NCBI GenBank assembly: GCA_045538635.1
Contig: JAZSRU010000167.1
Coordinates: 1 to 21,203 of the forward strand
Length of the DNA: 21,203 bases
From: RGIG5270 sp045538635
Lineage (GTDB): Bacteria; Verrucomicrobiota; Lentisphaeria; Victivallales; Victivallaceae
Reading direction: 5' to 3'
A model generated the notes under the pieces. It ran no database searches. It saw nothing but the letters and a program-made list of their open reading frames with translations, and was not told the DNA's origin. Positions 1 through 8,154 of the stretch are shown in pieces. The first letter of the stretch is position 1. Each line of letters opens with the position of its first letter. Position numbers and translations under genes: made by a program.

Positions 1-31
1 CCTCTCCCCCGTTTACATCCGCCCAACCGGA

Positions 32-1429
32 TTACGGTTCGCGGATGGATTCATTCATTGCTTTGATGAATGGGTTGATGATATAGCTGATGATACGGCG
101 TTTGCCGACTTTGATTTCGGCGACGACGCGCATGCCGGGCATGACGACATCTTTCGGATTGGTGAATCTGCCGCTCAATGTCAGGTGGAGCTGGTAGAAT
201 GAACCTTTCTGCTCTGCATCGAGGCGCGGGTTGTTTTTGGCGCGGTCCTGTCCTTTTTCGAAAGCGTCCTGAGAGATATAGCGTACAACTCCGTCCAATG
301 TGCCGTGCTGCTGGAACGGATAGGCGTCAAATTTGACTCTGCCCTGATCTCCGACTTTGATCAGACCGATATCTTTGGCTTTGACATCGATTTCAGCCTC
401 CAGCGGGACATCCAGCGGGATCAATGTAATAAGCGATTCTGCTTCGCGTACGGCAGAACCTTCCTGGAACGGTGCGATTTCATGCACTACGCCGTCGCAT
501 GGTGCGCGCAATTCCAGCAGGTCGTTATAACGCTTGGACTTGGTTATTTCGCGTTCATAGGCGACGCAATTGCGTGTGACTTCGACCAATTCCTCGACGA
601 TTGAGCGTTTCCAATCGGTCATAAATGTATTGCGTTCTGATTTCAATATCATCAGCTGGTGTCCGTATTCGACGAGCTGCATGTCAAGCTGGTCCATTTG
701 TATTTCGATGCCGATGACCTGAATCTGTGTTTCCAGCAATTCTTTTGTCGATGTGACTTTGCGCTTATTCAAATCTTCGAGCATGTCGGCGATTTGTTTA
801 GTTTTTGATTCGCGGTCGATATAGCGTTGTTTGCTTTTTTCCAGCGATTTGAAAGTGCTTTCTGTTCTGGCGATATTTTCGTTGTATCCCTGCAGTTTTT
901 CGTTGTAGTAGCGTTTTCTGGCGTCAAAAATCATTTTCTGCAGCATGAGGTTGCGGTTCGGATCGTCTTTGGCAAGATCGACGACGAAATCCTGATTGTT
1001 ATTTTCCGCAGTCAATCGCAGCCGCTGAGCCTCCAGACTGGCGTACTGTTCCTTCTGTTTCTCCAGTTCCGCTTCGTTGAATGTCGGGTCAAATGTAAAC
1101 AGCAGGTCGCCTTTTTTTACGCGTGAACCGGTCACGACATGAACCTTTTTCACCACAGTACGCTCAAGCGGCTTGATTGTCAGCGGCGGACGGGTGGTAA
1201 CAATTTTGCCCTCCGCGACAACAACTTTGTCGATTTCTGTAATGCATGCGTAGATGATTCCCAATATCAGCAGCACCAGTGTCGAATACCACACAATGTG
1301 CAATGGAAATGCAGGTTTCTGATGCTCCAGATAAATCGCATCCGGCTGGAATTCCGCCGCTTCACCGGTAACATCTTTGGTGAGGTGGTGGTATATTTTG
1401 GCATAGATTTTTTTGAAAGGATTAAACAT
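32..1429 (-). CDS. HlyD-family membrane fusion (adaptor) protein of a type I secretion system
   Basis: Periplasmic adaptor that would link the inner-membrane ABC exporter encoded just upstream to an outer-membrane channel. The protein is 465 aa, close to the usual HlyD length. It has a short cytosolic N-terminus, one transmembrane helix at about residues 43-64, a lipoyl/barrel half-motif (about 70-115), a long charged helical region likely to form the coiled-coil hairpin (about 117-320), the second lipoyl half (ELRAPCDGVVHEI, about 335-350), and the typical HlyD C-terminus with PGMRVVAEIKVGKRRIISY. The chosen ATG at 1429 overlaps the exporter stop codon by 8 nt (ATGTTTAA) and has GGGGA upstream. 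A longer in-frame start at 1522 would lie deep inside the exporter gene and is unlikely. The gene ends 31 nt from the window edge, so further operon members could lie to the left. The family is clear; the exported substrate is unknown. Confidence 0.93.
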   Translation of the reverse strand: MFNPFKKIYAKIYHHLTKDVTGEAAEFQPDAIYLEHQKPAFPLHIVWYSTLVLLILGIIYACITEIDKVVVAEGKIVTTRPPLTIKPLERTVVKKVHVVTGSRVKKGDLLFTFDPTFNEAELEKQKEQYASLEAQRLRLTAENNNQDFVVDLAKDDPNRNLMLQKMIFDARKRYYNEKLQGYNENIARTESTFKSLEKSKQRYIDRESKTKQIADMLEDLNKRKVTSTKELLETQIQVIGIEIQMDQLDMQLVEYGHQLMILKSERNTFMTDWKRSIVEELVEVTRNCVAYEREITKSKRYNDLLELRAPCDGVVHEIAPFQEGSAVREAESLITLIPLDVPLEAEIDVKAKDIGLIKVGDQGRVKFDAYPFQQHGTLDGVVRYISQDAFEKGQDRAKNNPRLDAEQKGSFYQLHLTLSGRFTNPKDVVMPGMRVVAEIKVGKRRIISYIINPFIKAMNESIREP

Positions 1430-4178
1430 CGTCTTCGGTCCCCATCTGTTGATTCCAGAAACTGCAATAAAGACCGTTTCCGGCAATAAGCTCTTTGTGA
1501 TTACCCTGTTCCACGATTTCACCTTTGTCCATGACTACAATGTTGTCTGCACGGCAGAGGATTGAAAGACGGTGGGAAATAATGAAAACAGTCCGGTTTT
1601 TTGCAATCATTTTCAGATTGCGGCGTATCATGGTTTCGCTCTCCGGGTCAAGCGCACTTGTCGCTTCATCGAAAATCAGCAGACGCGGATTCGGCAGCAG
1701 CGCACGGGCAATCGCCAGACGCTGACGCTGGCCGCCGGAGAGGTTGGAAGCATTTTCTTCAAGCATTGACTCGTAACCTTTGGTCATGCGCTGGATGAAT
1801 TCATCCGCTCCTGCCATGCGGGCAACATAAATGATTTCCTCCATGGTGGCATCTTTTTTGGTGATGGAGAGGTTTTCTTTGATAGTACCGTGGAAAAAGT
1901 AGTTGTCCTGAAGCACCACACCGATATTTGAACGCAGGCATGAACGATCAATTTCCCGGATGTCGATACCGTCAAATTTGATGATACCTCCCTGCAGCGG
2001 GTAAAGTCCCTGGATCAGCTTGGTAACGGTAGTTTTGCCTGAACCGGAACGCCCGACCAGTCCGACCGTAGTACCCGGTGAAATGTGCAGATTGAAATCT
2101 TTGATGACTACAGGACCGTCTGCGGTGTACTGGAACTTGAGGTTTTCCAGAGAGAGTTCGCCGCGGAGTTTGTGCTGCAATGAGCCGCCGACGGATTCCA
2201 TCGGATTGTTCATGACCACGCCGAGCATCCGGATGGAAAGCGCTGTCTGCTGGTATTCATGGACCAATCCTACAATGCGGACCAGAGGAGCGGTAACTCT
2301 GCCGGAAAGCATTTGGAACGCAATCAATGCACCAACTGACAGTGTGCCGTCAAAAACTGATGTCGCACCGATCCAGATGACTGCGATGAACATGAATTTT
2401 TCGAGCAGCTGGCTTATAGTACGGGCGGTCATTGAGATTTTGGCAACTCTGAAATAGCGGGTGATGGCATAAGCGGCGGTATCGTTCCATTTGCGCTGCT
2501 GTGTCGGTTCGAGAGCCAGTGACTTGACGGTGCGGATACCGTTGATTGTTTCGACCAGCATGCCCTGCCGCTTGCCCTCTGCCATGTAAAGTTCTTCAAG
2601 GCGGGCCTGGAACGGCTTGATCAGAATGGCAATCACCATCGCCATCAAAAAGGTGAAAAACAGCACGACCAATGTCAGTTTGACACTGTAAAACAGCAAA
2701 AACGGCAGGAATATCACAAGTGAAAACAATTCCAATGCCGAATGGAAAAGACTGCCGGAAAGGAAGCCGCGTATCTTTTCTGTCTGCTGCATGTGTTTGA
2801 TAAGCACACCGCTGGATATTTTTTCATAAAAATCCACCGGCAGACTCAACAGCTTGGCAAATGTCCGCGTCGCCAGACGGATGTCAATGCGGTTGGTGGC
2901 AAAGAGCAGAAAATAATTCTGTATGTACTCCATCCCGGCATTGAATACGAGAAGCACTGAAACCCCGATGCCCAACACCATCAATGTATTGTAACTCTGA
3001 TGCACCAGTACTTTGTCAACGACCAGCTGGAAAAAGAGCGGGATCGCCAATCCGATGAGGCTGATGGCGAGAATTGCTATCGCAACTTGTGTCAGCAATG
3101 CTCTCTGGCGGTAAAATTCGGGAATGAACCAACGCAACCCGAACGGCTGATTGTCATCAAGAATGGAATAATGACGCTTGAAGAAAATTACTTCTTTTTT
3201 GAATTTTTCCTTGAAATCAGCTTCGGTGATCGTACGCATTCTTGATGAGTTCTCACCGTTTACAGTCGGATCCCAGACGAGAAGTTCAAAGATCGGTTCA
3301 GCAGGCTGCTGGTCTTTTTCAGCGATATTTTCGGGAGTGACGACCTCTGCCTGTTCGATTTTGGCGTTATTGTTTTCTGAAGCAGTATTCTGCTCATTAT
3401 TTTCCTGTTCAGCCGGCAGTTCTTTCGGTGAATCGGTGGCGACTTCCTGCGCCTGAGCGTCGATAATATCCGGATTCCGGACTGGACGCATGCCGCAGAA
3501 AATCACAGATTTGCCCTCATTGGTGAAACCCATAAATGGAAAAATTGTCTGCATTGTCTGCATTTTTTTCCATGAAACTTTGCTTATTTTGGTGCGGAGT
3601 CCGAGTTTGTCTGCGATAGCGCAGAGGAAATGCGGTTCCGGTTCATCTTCTTCGATAGCGTGTTCGTGCAGCAGCAGATTGACATCGGTGATGATGCCGT
3701 GATGACGCGCGATGGCGGTCAGGGTGTAAAGTGAAGTGTGTCTGCCGTCAGCGGAAAAAGACGGATTGTTGAGATTGCGGAGAAAAATCGCTCTGTTTGT
3801 CCATGCTTTTTCAAGTTTTTCCTGTTCAAGGAAAATGACTTTACCGGCATTTTCGCTCAGGGGGTCGAAAACGGCAAAAGTCAGAGGCTGATTTTCAAGT
3901 TGAGCTTTGCGCGTGCCGAGGAAGAGGACGAAGTTGCCGTTTTTCAATTCAAGAAATACCGGCGCACCGAAATACGCTATCAGTTCGTCTATGTGACATT
4001 CAGGGTTGATTTCCGGGGAAAGTTTGAGTTTTTCCGCTATCTCGAAGATCAGATCTGAATTGCCGACATCATCTTTGCCCGCAAGAAATGCATCAAGATT
4101 TATGCCGTTGGGCAGCAGCTTGATTATTTCCTTCAGGCAATCTATTGCAGTTTGTCTGTGTTTGGATTGTTCGTTCAT
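1422..4178 (-). CDS. Type I secretion ABC transporter with tandem degenerate C39-like domains
   Basis: Inner-membrane exporter of the HlyB/LapB type: a permease fused to an ATPase that would export a protein or peptide. At 918 aa it is about 200 residues longer than usual. Residues 1-135 look like one divergent C39-like domain (PVFLELKNGNFVLFLG, FAVFDP). Residues 145-340 form a second one (HTSLYTLTAIARHHGI, ELLVWDP), split by a Glu/Gln/Asn-rich insert at about 242-295. The position that holds the catalytic Cys in true C39 peptidases is not Cys, so it probably docks substrate rather than cutting a leader. Transmembrane helices span about 362-625. The nucleotide-binding domain has Walker A GRSGSGKTT (709-717), Q-loop Q757, signature LSGGQRQR (813-820), Walker B LLIFDEAT (833-840) and H-loop H869. 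ATG 4178 is preferred because GGTGG lies 5 nt upstream; an in-frame GTG at 4187 has no ribosome binding site. Confidence 0.93.
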   Translation of the reverse strand: MNEQSKHRQTAIDCLKEIIKLLPNGINLDAFLAGKDDVGNSDLIFEIAEKLKLSPEINPECHIDELIAYFGAPVFLELKNGNFVLFLGTRKAQLENQPLTFAVFDPLSENAGKVIFLEQEKLEKAWTNRAIFLRNLNNPSFSADGRHTSLYTLTAIARHHGIITDVNLLLHEHAIEEDEPEPHFLCAIADKLGLRTKISKVSWKKMQTMQTIFPFMGFTNEGKSVIFCGMRPVRNPDIIDAQAQEVATDSPKELPAEQENNEQNTASENNNAKIEQAEVVTPENIAEKDQQPAEPIFELLVWDPTVNGENSSRMRTITEADFKEKFKKEVIFFKRHYSILDDNQPFGLRWFIPEFYRQRALLTQVAIAILAISLIGLAIPLFFQLVVDKVLVHQSYNTLMVLGIGVSVLLVFNAGMEYIQNYFLLFATNRIDIRLATRTFAKLLSLPVDFYEKISSGVLIKHMQQTEKIRGFLSGSLFHSALELFSLVIFLPFLLFYSVKLTLVVLFFTFLMAMVIAILIKPFQARLEELYMAEGKRQGMLVETINGIRTVKSLALEPTQQRKWNDTAAYAITRYFRVAKISMTARTISQLLEKFMFIAVIWIGATSVFDGTLSVGALIAFQMLSGRVTAPLVRIVGLVHEYQQTALSIRMLGVVMNNPMESVGGSLQHKLRGELSLENLKFQYTADGPVVIKDFNLHISPGTTVGLVGRSGSGKTTVTKLIQGLYPLQGGIIKFDGIDIREIDRSCLRSNIGVVLQDNYFFHGTIKENLSITKKDATMEEIIYVARMAGADEFIQRMTKGYESMLEENASNLSGGQRQRLAIARALLPNPRLLIFDEATSALDPESETMIRRNLKMIAKNRTVFIISHRLSILCRADNIVVMDKGEIVEQGNHKELIAGNGLYCSFWNQQMGTEDDV

Positions 4179-4226
4179 TAAAACCACCGATCGATTTTGT
4201 AATTTTATTATAATATCACAATCTAC

Positions 4227-4254
4227 AATATAGTATCATTTTGCAATTACGCAA
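4227..4254 (-). promoter_or_regulatory. Candidate promoter of the secretion operon with overlapping palindrome
   Basis: Read on the minus strand, TTGCGT (4254-4249) and TATATT (4232-4227) are separated by 16 nt, a plausible sigma70-type -35/-10 pair about 50 nt before the exporter ATG. The -35 sits in the inverted repeat TTTGC-N6-GCAAA (4240-4255), which could be a repressor or activator site. The region is very AT-rich, so chance matches are possible. Confidence 0.35.
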
Positions 4255-4367
4255 ATTTAAAGTTGTTTTTTTTTGCTTTTTTTAACAAAAAAGATGTTTT
4301 TTTGTGATTTTATTAAAAAAACAGTGTGCTTTTATTTGAAAAATTCTTCTTTTAATGTAAATTGTAC

Positions 4368-4376
4368 TGTTATATT
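4368..4376 (+). promoter_or_regulatory. Candidate extended -10 promoter of the lptF operon
   Basis: TGTTATATT, an extended -10 (TGn plus TATATT), lies 24 nt before the permease ATG. No convincing -35 is visible. The same CTGTTATATTA string occurs at the right edge of the window (21113-21122) behind a TTGAAA box, which supports it being a promoter element here. Upstream (4266-4322) are long T and A tracts that could bend DNA and serve as an upstream element. Confidence 0.35.
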
Positions 4377-4400
4377 AAATTAATTCTGTCAGGAAAAAAT

Positions 4401-5504
4401 ATGAAAACATTGAACTTGTATGTGACTAAAGCATTTATGGTCACTTTTCTTATGGCGCTCGGTATTTTGACTTTCGGTATGACCGGAGCCAGAGTGGCGC
4501 GCATTATGGACGTGATTGCCAATGGATTGCCGGTGGCGGTTTTTCTGCAATTTCTGATGTATATCATGCCGGTGGTGCTGACTTTTACGATACCGTGGGC
4601 GATCATGGCGGCAGTCATGTTGGTTTTCGGCAGATTGTCGGCGGATTCGGAGATAACAGCCATGCGAGCATGCGGAATTTCCATCATGCAGGTTATTTCT
4701 CCGATCATGCTGATAACTTTTGTCATAACAGGGCTGTGTCTGTACATCCAGTTATTTGTCGCTCCGACAAGTTATTACAAGGCGCGTATTCTGACCCGTG
4801 ATGCTGCTATCAATCAGCCGATCGCCATGTTTGAACCGGGGCGTCCGCTGCATTACGGCAATACCATTATCTACATTGACGACAAGGTTGACAACAAAAT
4901 ACTCAAAAATGTTCAGATTTATACCGTCGATCCTAAAAATCCCGGCGAAGTTGCACAGGATGTTACCGCGGCAGAGGGATATCTGGAGATGGACAGAGAA
5001 AATCAGGTGCTTTCAATCGTATTGAAAAACTGCCTGACCATTGATAAAAAAAGCAAAAAAGAAACCCGTGTCGCCTCGGATGAATTGCGTTTGCATTTCA
5101 ATTACGGGCAGGGAATCGTCAATGCCAATCTTTTCCGCGCACCCAAATATATGACTGCAACTGAACTTATGGCGCGCATCAGAGAGGTAAAGAAATTTTC
5201 TCCGCGTGATCTGCGTGTGGAATGTGCGCTTGAATCTCAATTGAATTGCCGTATCGCGCTCGGTTTGTCGCCGATTGCGTTTCTGCTGCTGGGAATGCCG
5301 CTGGCAATCAGAACATCCCGCCGTGAAACATCGGTCGGTCTGTTTTTGAGTGTGCTGCTGGCAGGATCGTTTTTTATCCTGATATTGCTGCTCAATTCCA
5401 TGACCGGCAGTCCGCAGGTGTATCCGCAGTATTTATTGTGGCTGCCGAATATTATTTTTCAGGCGCTGGGCGCAGTATTGACATACAGGGTATCTCATCT
5501 TTGA
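4401..5504 (+). CDS. LptF/LptG-family LPS export permease (YjgP/YjgQ)
   Basis: Inner-membrane permease subunit of the LPS transport ABC system, which extracts LPS for delivery across the periplasm. It is 367 aa with the family layout: three N-terminal helices (about 9-30, 48-76, 98-120), a periplasmic beta-rich domain (about 130-265) and three C-terminal helices. The conserved cytoplasmic segment GRLSADSEITAMRACGIS (about 77-94) is the coupling region typical of LptF/LptG. ATG 4401 is chosen because AGGA lies 6 nt upstream; a TTG start at 4362 would add 13 residues with no ribosome binding site and would overlap the likely promoter. It is the first gene of the operon. Only one of the two paralogues is present here, so whether it is LptF or LptG cannot be settled from this sequence. 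Confidence 0.9.
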   Translation: MKTLNLYVTKAFMVTFLMALGILTFGMTGARVARIMDVIANGLPVAVFLQFLMYIMPVVLTFTIPWAIMAAVMLVFGRLSADSEITAMRACGISIMQVISPIMLITFVITGLCLYIQLFVAPTSYYKARILTRDAAINQPIAMFEPGRPLHYGNTIIYIDDKVDNKILKNVQIYTVDPKNPGEVAQDVTAAEGYLEMDRENQVLSIVLKNCLTIDKKSKKETRVASDELRLHFNYGQGIVNANLFRAPKYMTATELMARIREVKKFSPRDLRVECALESQLNCRIALGLSPIAFLLLGMPLAIRTSRRETSVGLFLSVLLAGSFFILILLLNSMTGSPQVYPQYLLWLPNIIFQALGAVLTYRVSHL

Positions 5505-5514
5505 GGAGTTGATT

Positions 5515-7344
5515 GTGGCGAAAATATATTTGAACATCATTTTAACACTGCTGTTTGCGGCAGTTATTGTCATGGGGATTGCGGTTGTAAATTCCAATGA
5601 CAGGATGTTTTTTGCGTCACAAAAAGTGCTTGCAGAGTTGGAAAGAATTAAAAATGCTCCATCTGCAGTATCCGTGATGACGCCAGCTGCTGTTGAAGAA
5701 AATGCTGTCAGGGCGGCAAATGCAGAATTTTTTGTCCGTAATGCGCCGCAGGGAGGCAGTTTGACCCGGCCGGTGTCGGCAGATACGGCAAATTTGAATT
5801 ACATAATCAATAATGATGCTGCAGCTTCGGAATTTTATTCATTGTGCAATTCTGCATTGGCAGAGCGCAACTGGGCGGAACCGGAGAAATTTCAGCCCAT
5901 GCTGGCGGAAAGCTGGCAGATAGCTGCTGACCGGAAAAGTTATCTTGTAAAACTTCGCAAAGGTGTTTTCTGGCAGAGTTTTACTGATCCAGACAGCGGC
6001 GCGGAAGTCGCTCCGGTTGAGCTGACGGTGCATGACTTTAAATTTTTCACAGATGTTGTCCGCAACAAGGATGTGAATGCTTCGGCTTTGCGTGTTTATT
6101 ATGGCGGACTTGATGAAATTGAGGTCATTGATTCGCATACAATGCGTGTAAAATGGAAAGATGCAAAATACAGCAATTTGTCTTCAACGCTCGGTATGAT
6201 ACCGCTGCCCAGGCATTTTTATTGTGCGGCAGACGGCAGTTTTGACGGTAAAAAATTCAACAATGACCATAAACGCAACCGCATGATCGTCGGATGCGGG
6301 GCCTATAAATTTATCCGCTGGGACAAAAATTCAAGACTTGTTTTTGAGCGTAATGAAAATTACTGGGGCAGAAAATATGGTATAATGCCGCCTTTGAAAA
6401 AACTTGTTTTTGAATTTATTCAACATCCGAATACCAGATTTCAGGCTTTGCTGGCGGGTAAAATAGATCAATCCGCACTTACTCCTGAACAATGGTCACG
6501 CAAAAGCAATACTGCTGAATTTAAAAATGCAAAACTCCGCAAATACCGTCATTTGAGTTCGAGTTATTTCTATATCGGATATAATCTTAAAAATCCGCTT
6601 TTTCAGGATAAAAAAGTCCGTCAGGCTCTCACCATGCTGGTTGACCGCAACCGCATAATCCGTGATATTTACAAAGGTGAGGCAGAACCGGTCATCGGGC
6701 CTTTTGCCCCCAACAGCGTTTATTATGACAGAAGCATAAAACCGTTCCCTTATGACATTGAGGTGGCAAAAAAACTGCTCGCTCAATGCGGATGGCTCGA
6801 CAGCGACAATGATGGTATTCTGGACAAAGACGGCAGAAAATTTGTGTTCAGTATTCTCGCTGTCGCCTCTCATCCGATTCAGGAAAAAATGCTGCCGCTC
6901 ATCAAGGAAAGTATGGCCAAAGCCGGAGTTGATATGAAAATTCAGACCATTGAATGGTCGGTTTATCTGCAAAGACTGCAAACACGCGATTTTGAGGTTT
7001 GTACTCTCGGCTGGACCAGTCCGCTCGACCCTGAACCGTATCAGTTGTGGCATTCAAGTCAGGCTGATATTGAGGGCAGCAGCAATCATATCGGGTTTAA
7101 AAATAAAAAAGCAGATGAGCTTATTGAAAAACTGCAAATCACTTTTGATATGGATGAACGCATCCGGATCGCGCGTGAATTTCAGCAGTTGATTCACGAT
7201 GAACAGCCATATACTTTTTTGTTTGCGCCATATTCATTGAGCGCTCTTTCCGAACGTTATCAAAACTTCCGGCAATTTCCGGCGGGCGTACCGTCTGATA
7301 TCTGGTTTTTGCCTCAACAATTTATATCAGGAGATTTAAAATGA
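5515..7344 (+). CDS. Extracellular solute-binding protein family 5, membrane-anchored
   Basis: Periplasmic binding protein of the oligopeptide/nickel (SBP_bac_5) type, 609 aa. It has an N-terminal hydrophobic helix at about residues 6-26 with no lipobox Cys, so it is either an uncleaved anchor or a signal peptide. A helical and Ala-rich spacer of about 60 residues follows, then the binding domain: a FQPMLAESW start, VKLRKGVFW, an NENYWG segment, KVRQALTMLVDR in the middle and FEVCTLGWTSPLDPEPYQ towards the C-terminus. A DSDNDGILDKDG loop resembles a calcium-binding loop and is common in this family. GTG 5515 is preferred: GAGGAG, overlapping the previous stop, lies 6 nt upstream, whereas TTG at 5509 directly abuts it. 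No permease or ATPase genes are adjacent, so the ligand is open; peptides, including murein peptides, are possible. Confidence 0.88.
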   Translation: MAKIYLNIILTLLFAAVIVMGIAVVNSNDRMFFASQKVLAELERIKNAPSAVSVMTPAAVEENAVRAANAEFFVRNAPQGGSLTRPVSADTANLNYIINNDAAASEFYSLCNSALAERNWAEPEKFQPMLAESWQIAADRKSYLVKLRKGVFWQSFTDPDSGAEVAPVELTVHDFKFFTDVVRNKDVNASALRVYYGGLDEIEVIDSHTMRVKWKDAKYSNLSSTLGMIPLPRHFYCAADGSFDGKKFNNDHKRNRMIVGCGAYKFIRWDKNSRLVFERNENYWGRKYGIMPPLKKLVFEFIQHPNTRFQALLAGKIDQSALTPEQWSRKSNTAEFKNAKLRKYRHLSSSYFYIGYNLKNPLFQDKKVRQALTMLVDRNRIIRDIYKGEAEPVIGPFAPNSVYYDRSIKPFPYDIEVAKKLLAQCGWLDSDNDGILDKDGRKFVFSILAVASHPIQEKMLPLIKESMAKAGVDMKIQTIEWSVYLQRLQTRDFEVCTLGWTSPLDPEPYQLWHSSQADIEGSSNHIGFKNKKADELIEKLQITFDMDERIRIAREFQQLIHDEQPYTFLFAPYSLSALSERYQNFRQFPAGVPSDIWFLPQQFISGDLK

Positions 7345-8144
7345 TTAAAACAGCAGTAGTAGGTGCCGCCGGCCGTATGGGACGGCGTCTGGTTGCCAAT
7401 ATTTGTGCCAGCGATGATTTGCAGCTCGCAGGAGCTTTGGAAATTGCTTCATGTCCTTTTGTCGGACAGGATGCCGGACTTGTAGCAGGTGTCGGTGAAG
7501 CCGGAGTCAAAATTTCTGCCGATGCAGAACAGGTTTTTGCAAATTGTGATGCAGTTATCAATTTTTCGACTGCCGGTGTTGTCGAAAATACCAGACTGGC
7601 AGTCAAAAACAATTGTTCTGTGGTCATCGGAACTACTGCATTGCCCGATGAAGACAAAAAAGCTTTGAAAGATATGGCTGATAACGGAGCTAAAATCGTT
7701 TTTGCTCCCAACATGAGCGTCGGAGTCAATCTGCTTTTTTATCTCTCTGCCAAAGCTGCAGAAATTCTGGGCGAAGACTTCGACATTGAAATCGTTGAAA
7801 TGCATCACAACCTCAAGAAAGACGCTCCCAGCGGTACCGCTGAAAGACTCGGTCAGATTCTTTGCAATGCACGCGGTCTTGATTACAAAACAGATGTCCG
7901 CCACGGGCGCGAAGGAATGTGCGGCGCACGCACCAAAAAAGAGATCGGTATGCATGCTCTCCGCGGCGGCGATGTTGTAGGAGATCATACTGTGATGTTT
8001 GCCGCCAACGGTGAACGGGTTGAACTTACTCACAAGGCTTCCAGCCGTGATACTTTTGCCCGCGGAGCATTGCTGGCGGTTCGCTTCCTTGCCAAAGCGG
8101 ACAGCGGACTTTACGATATGCAGGATGTTTTGAACTTGCGCTGA
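7341..8144 (+). CDS. dapB: 4-hydroxy-tetrahydrodipicolinate reductase
   Basis: Reduces 4-hydroxy-tetrahydrodipicolinate with NAD(P)H in the diaminopimelate/lysine pathway, supplying a peptidoglycan precursor. It is 267 aa, normal for DapB. It shows the dinucleotide-binding motif VVGAAGRMG (6-14), the GTT segment (98-100), APNMSVGVN (122-130) and the signature HHNLKKDAPSGTA (155-167), with catalytic His155 and Lys159 matching E. coli H159 and K163. The C-terminal GDHTVMFAANGERVELTH segment is also typical. The ATG overlaps the solute-binding protein stop (ATGA) and AGGAG lies 7 nt upstream, indicating translational coupling. Function is confident. Confidence 0.96.
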   Translation: MIKTAVVGAAGRMGRRLVANICASDDLQLAGALEIASCPFVGQDAGLVAGVGEAGVKISADAEQVFANCDAVINFSTAGVVENTRLAVKNNCSVVIGTTALPDEDKKALKDMADNGAKIVFAPNMSVGVNLLFYLSAKAAEILGEDFDIEIVEMHHNLKKDAPSGTAERLGQILCNARGLDYKTDVRHGREGMCGARTKKEIGMHALRGGDVVGDHTVMFAANGERVELTHKASSRDTFARGALLAVRFLAKADSGLYDMQDVLNLR

Positions 8145-8154
8145 CGGAGTTTTG

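Noticed and set aside
2020..2457. 145-codon plus-strand frame within the exporter gene
   Set aside because: Antisense shadow of the ATPase/transmembrane junction; no independent support.
3435..3460. Possible frameshift at the acidic low-complexity stretch of the exporter
   Set aside because: The reading frame stays open on both sides and the second C39-like domain resumes in frame, so this is an insert rather than a break.
6496..7053. 185-codon antisense frame within the solute-binding protein gene
   Set aside because: Fully inside a well-supported gene; no ribosome binding site or family pattern.
7449..8033. 194-codon antisense frame within dapB
   Set aside because: Shadow of dapB; the sense frame carries all catalytic motifs.
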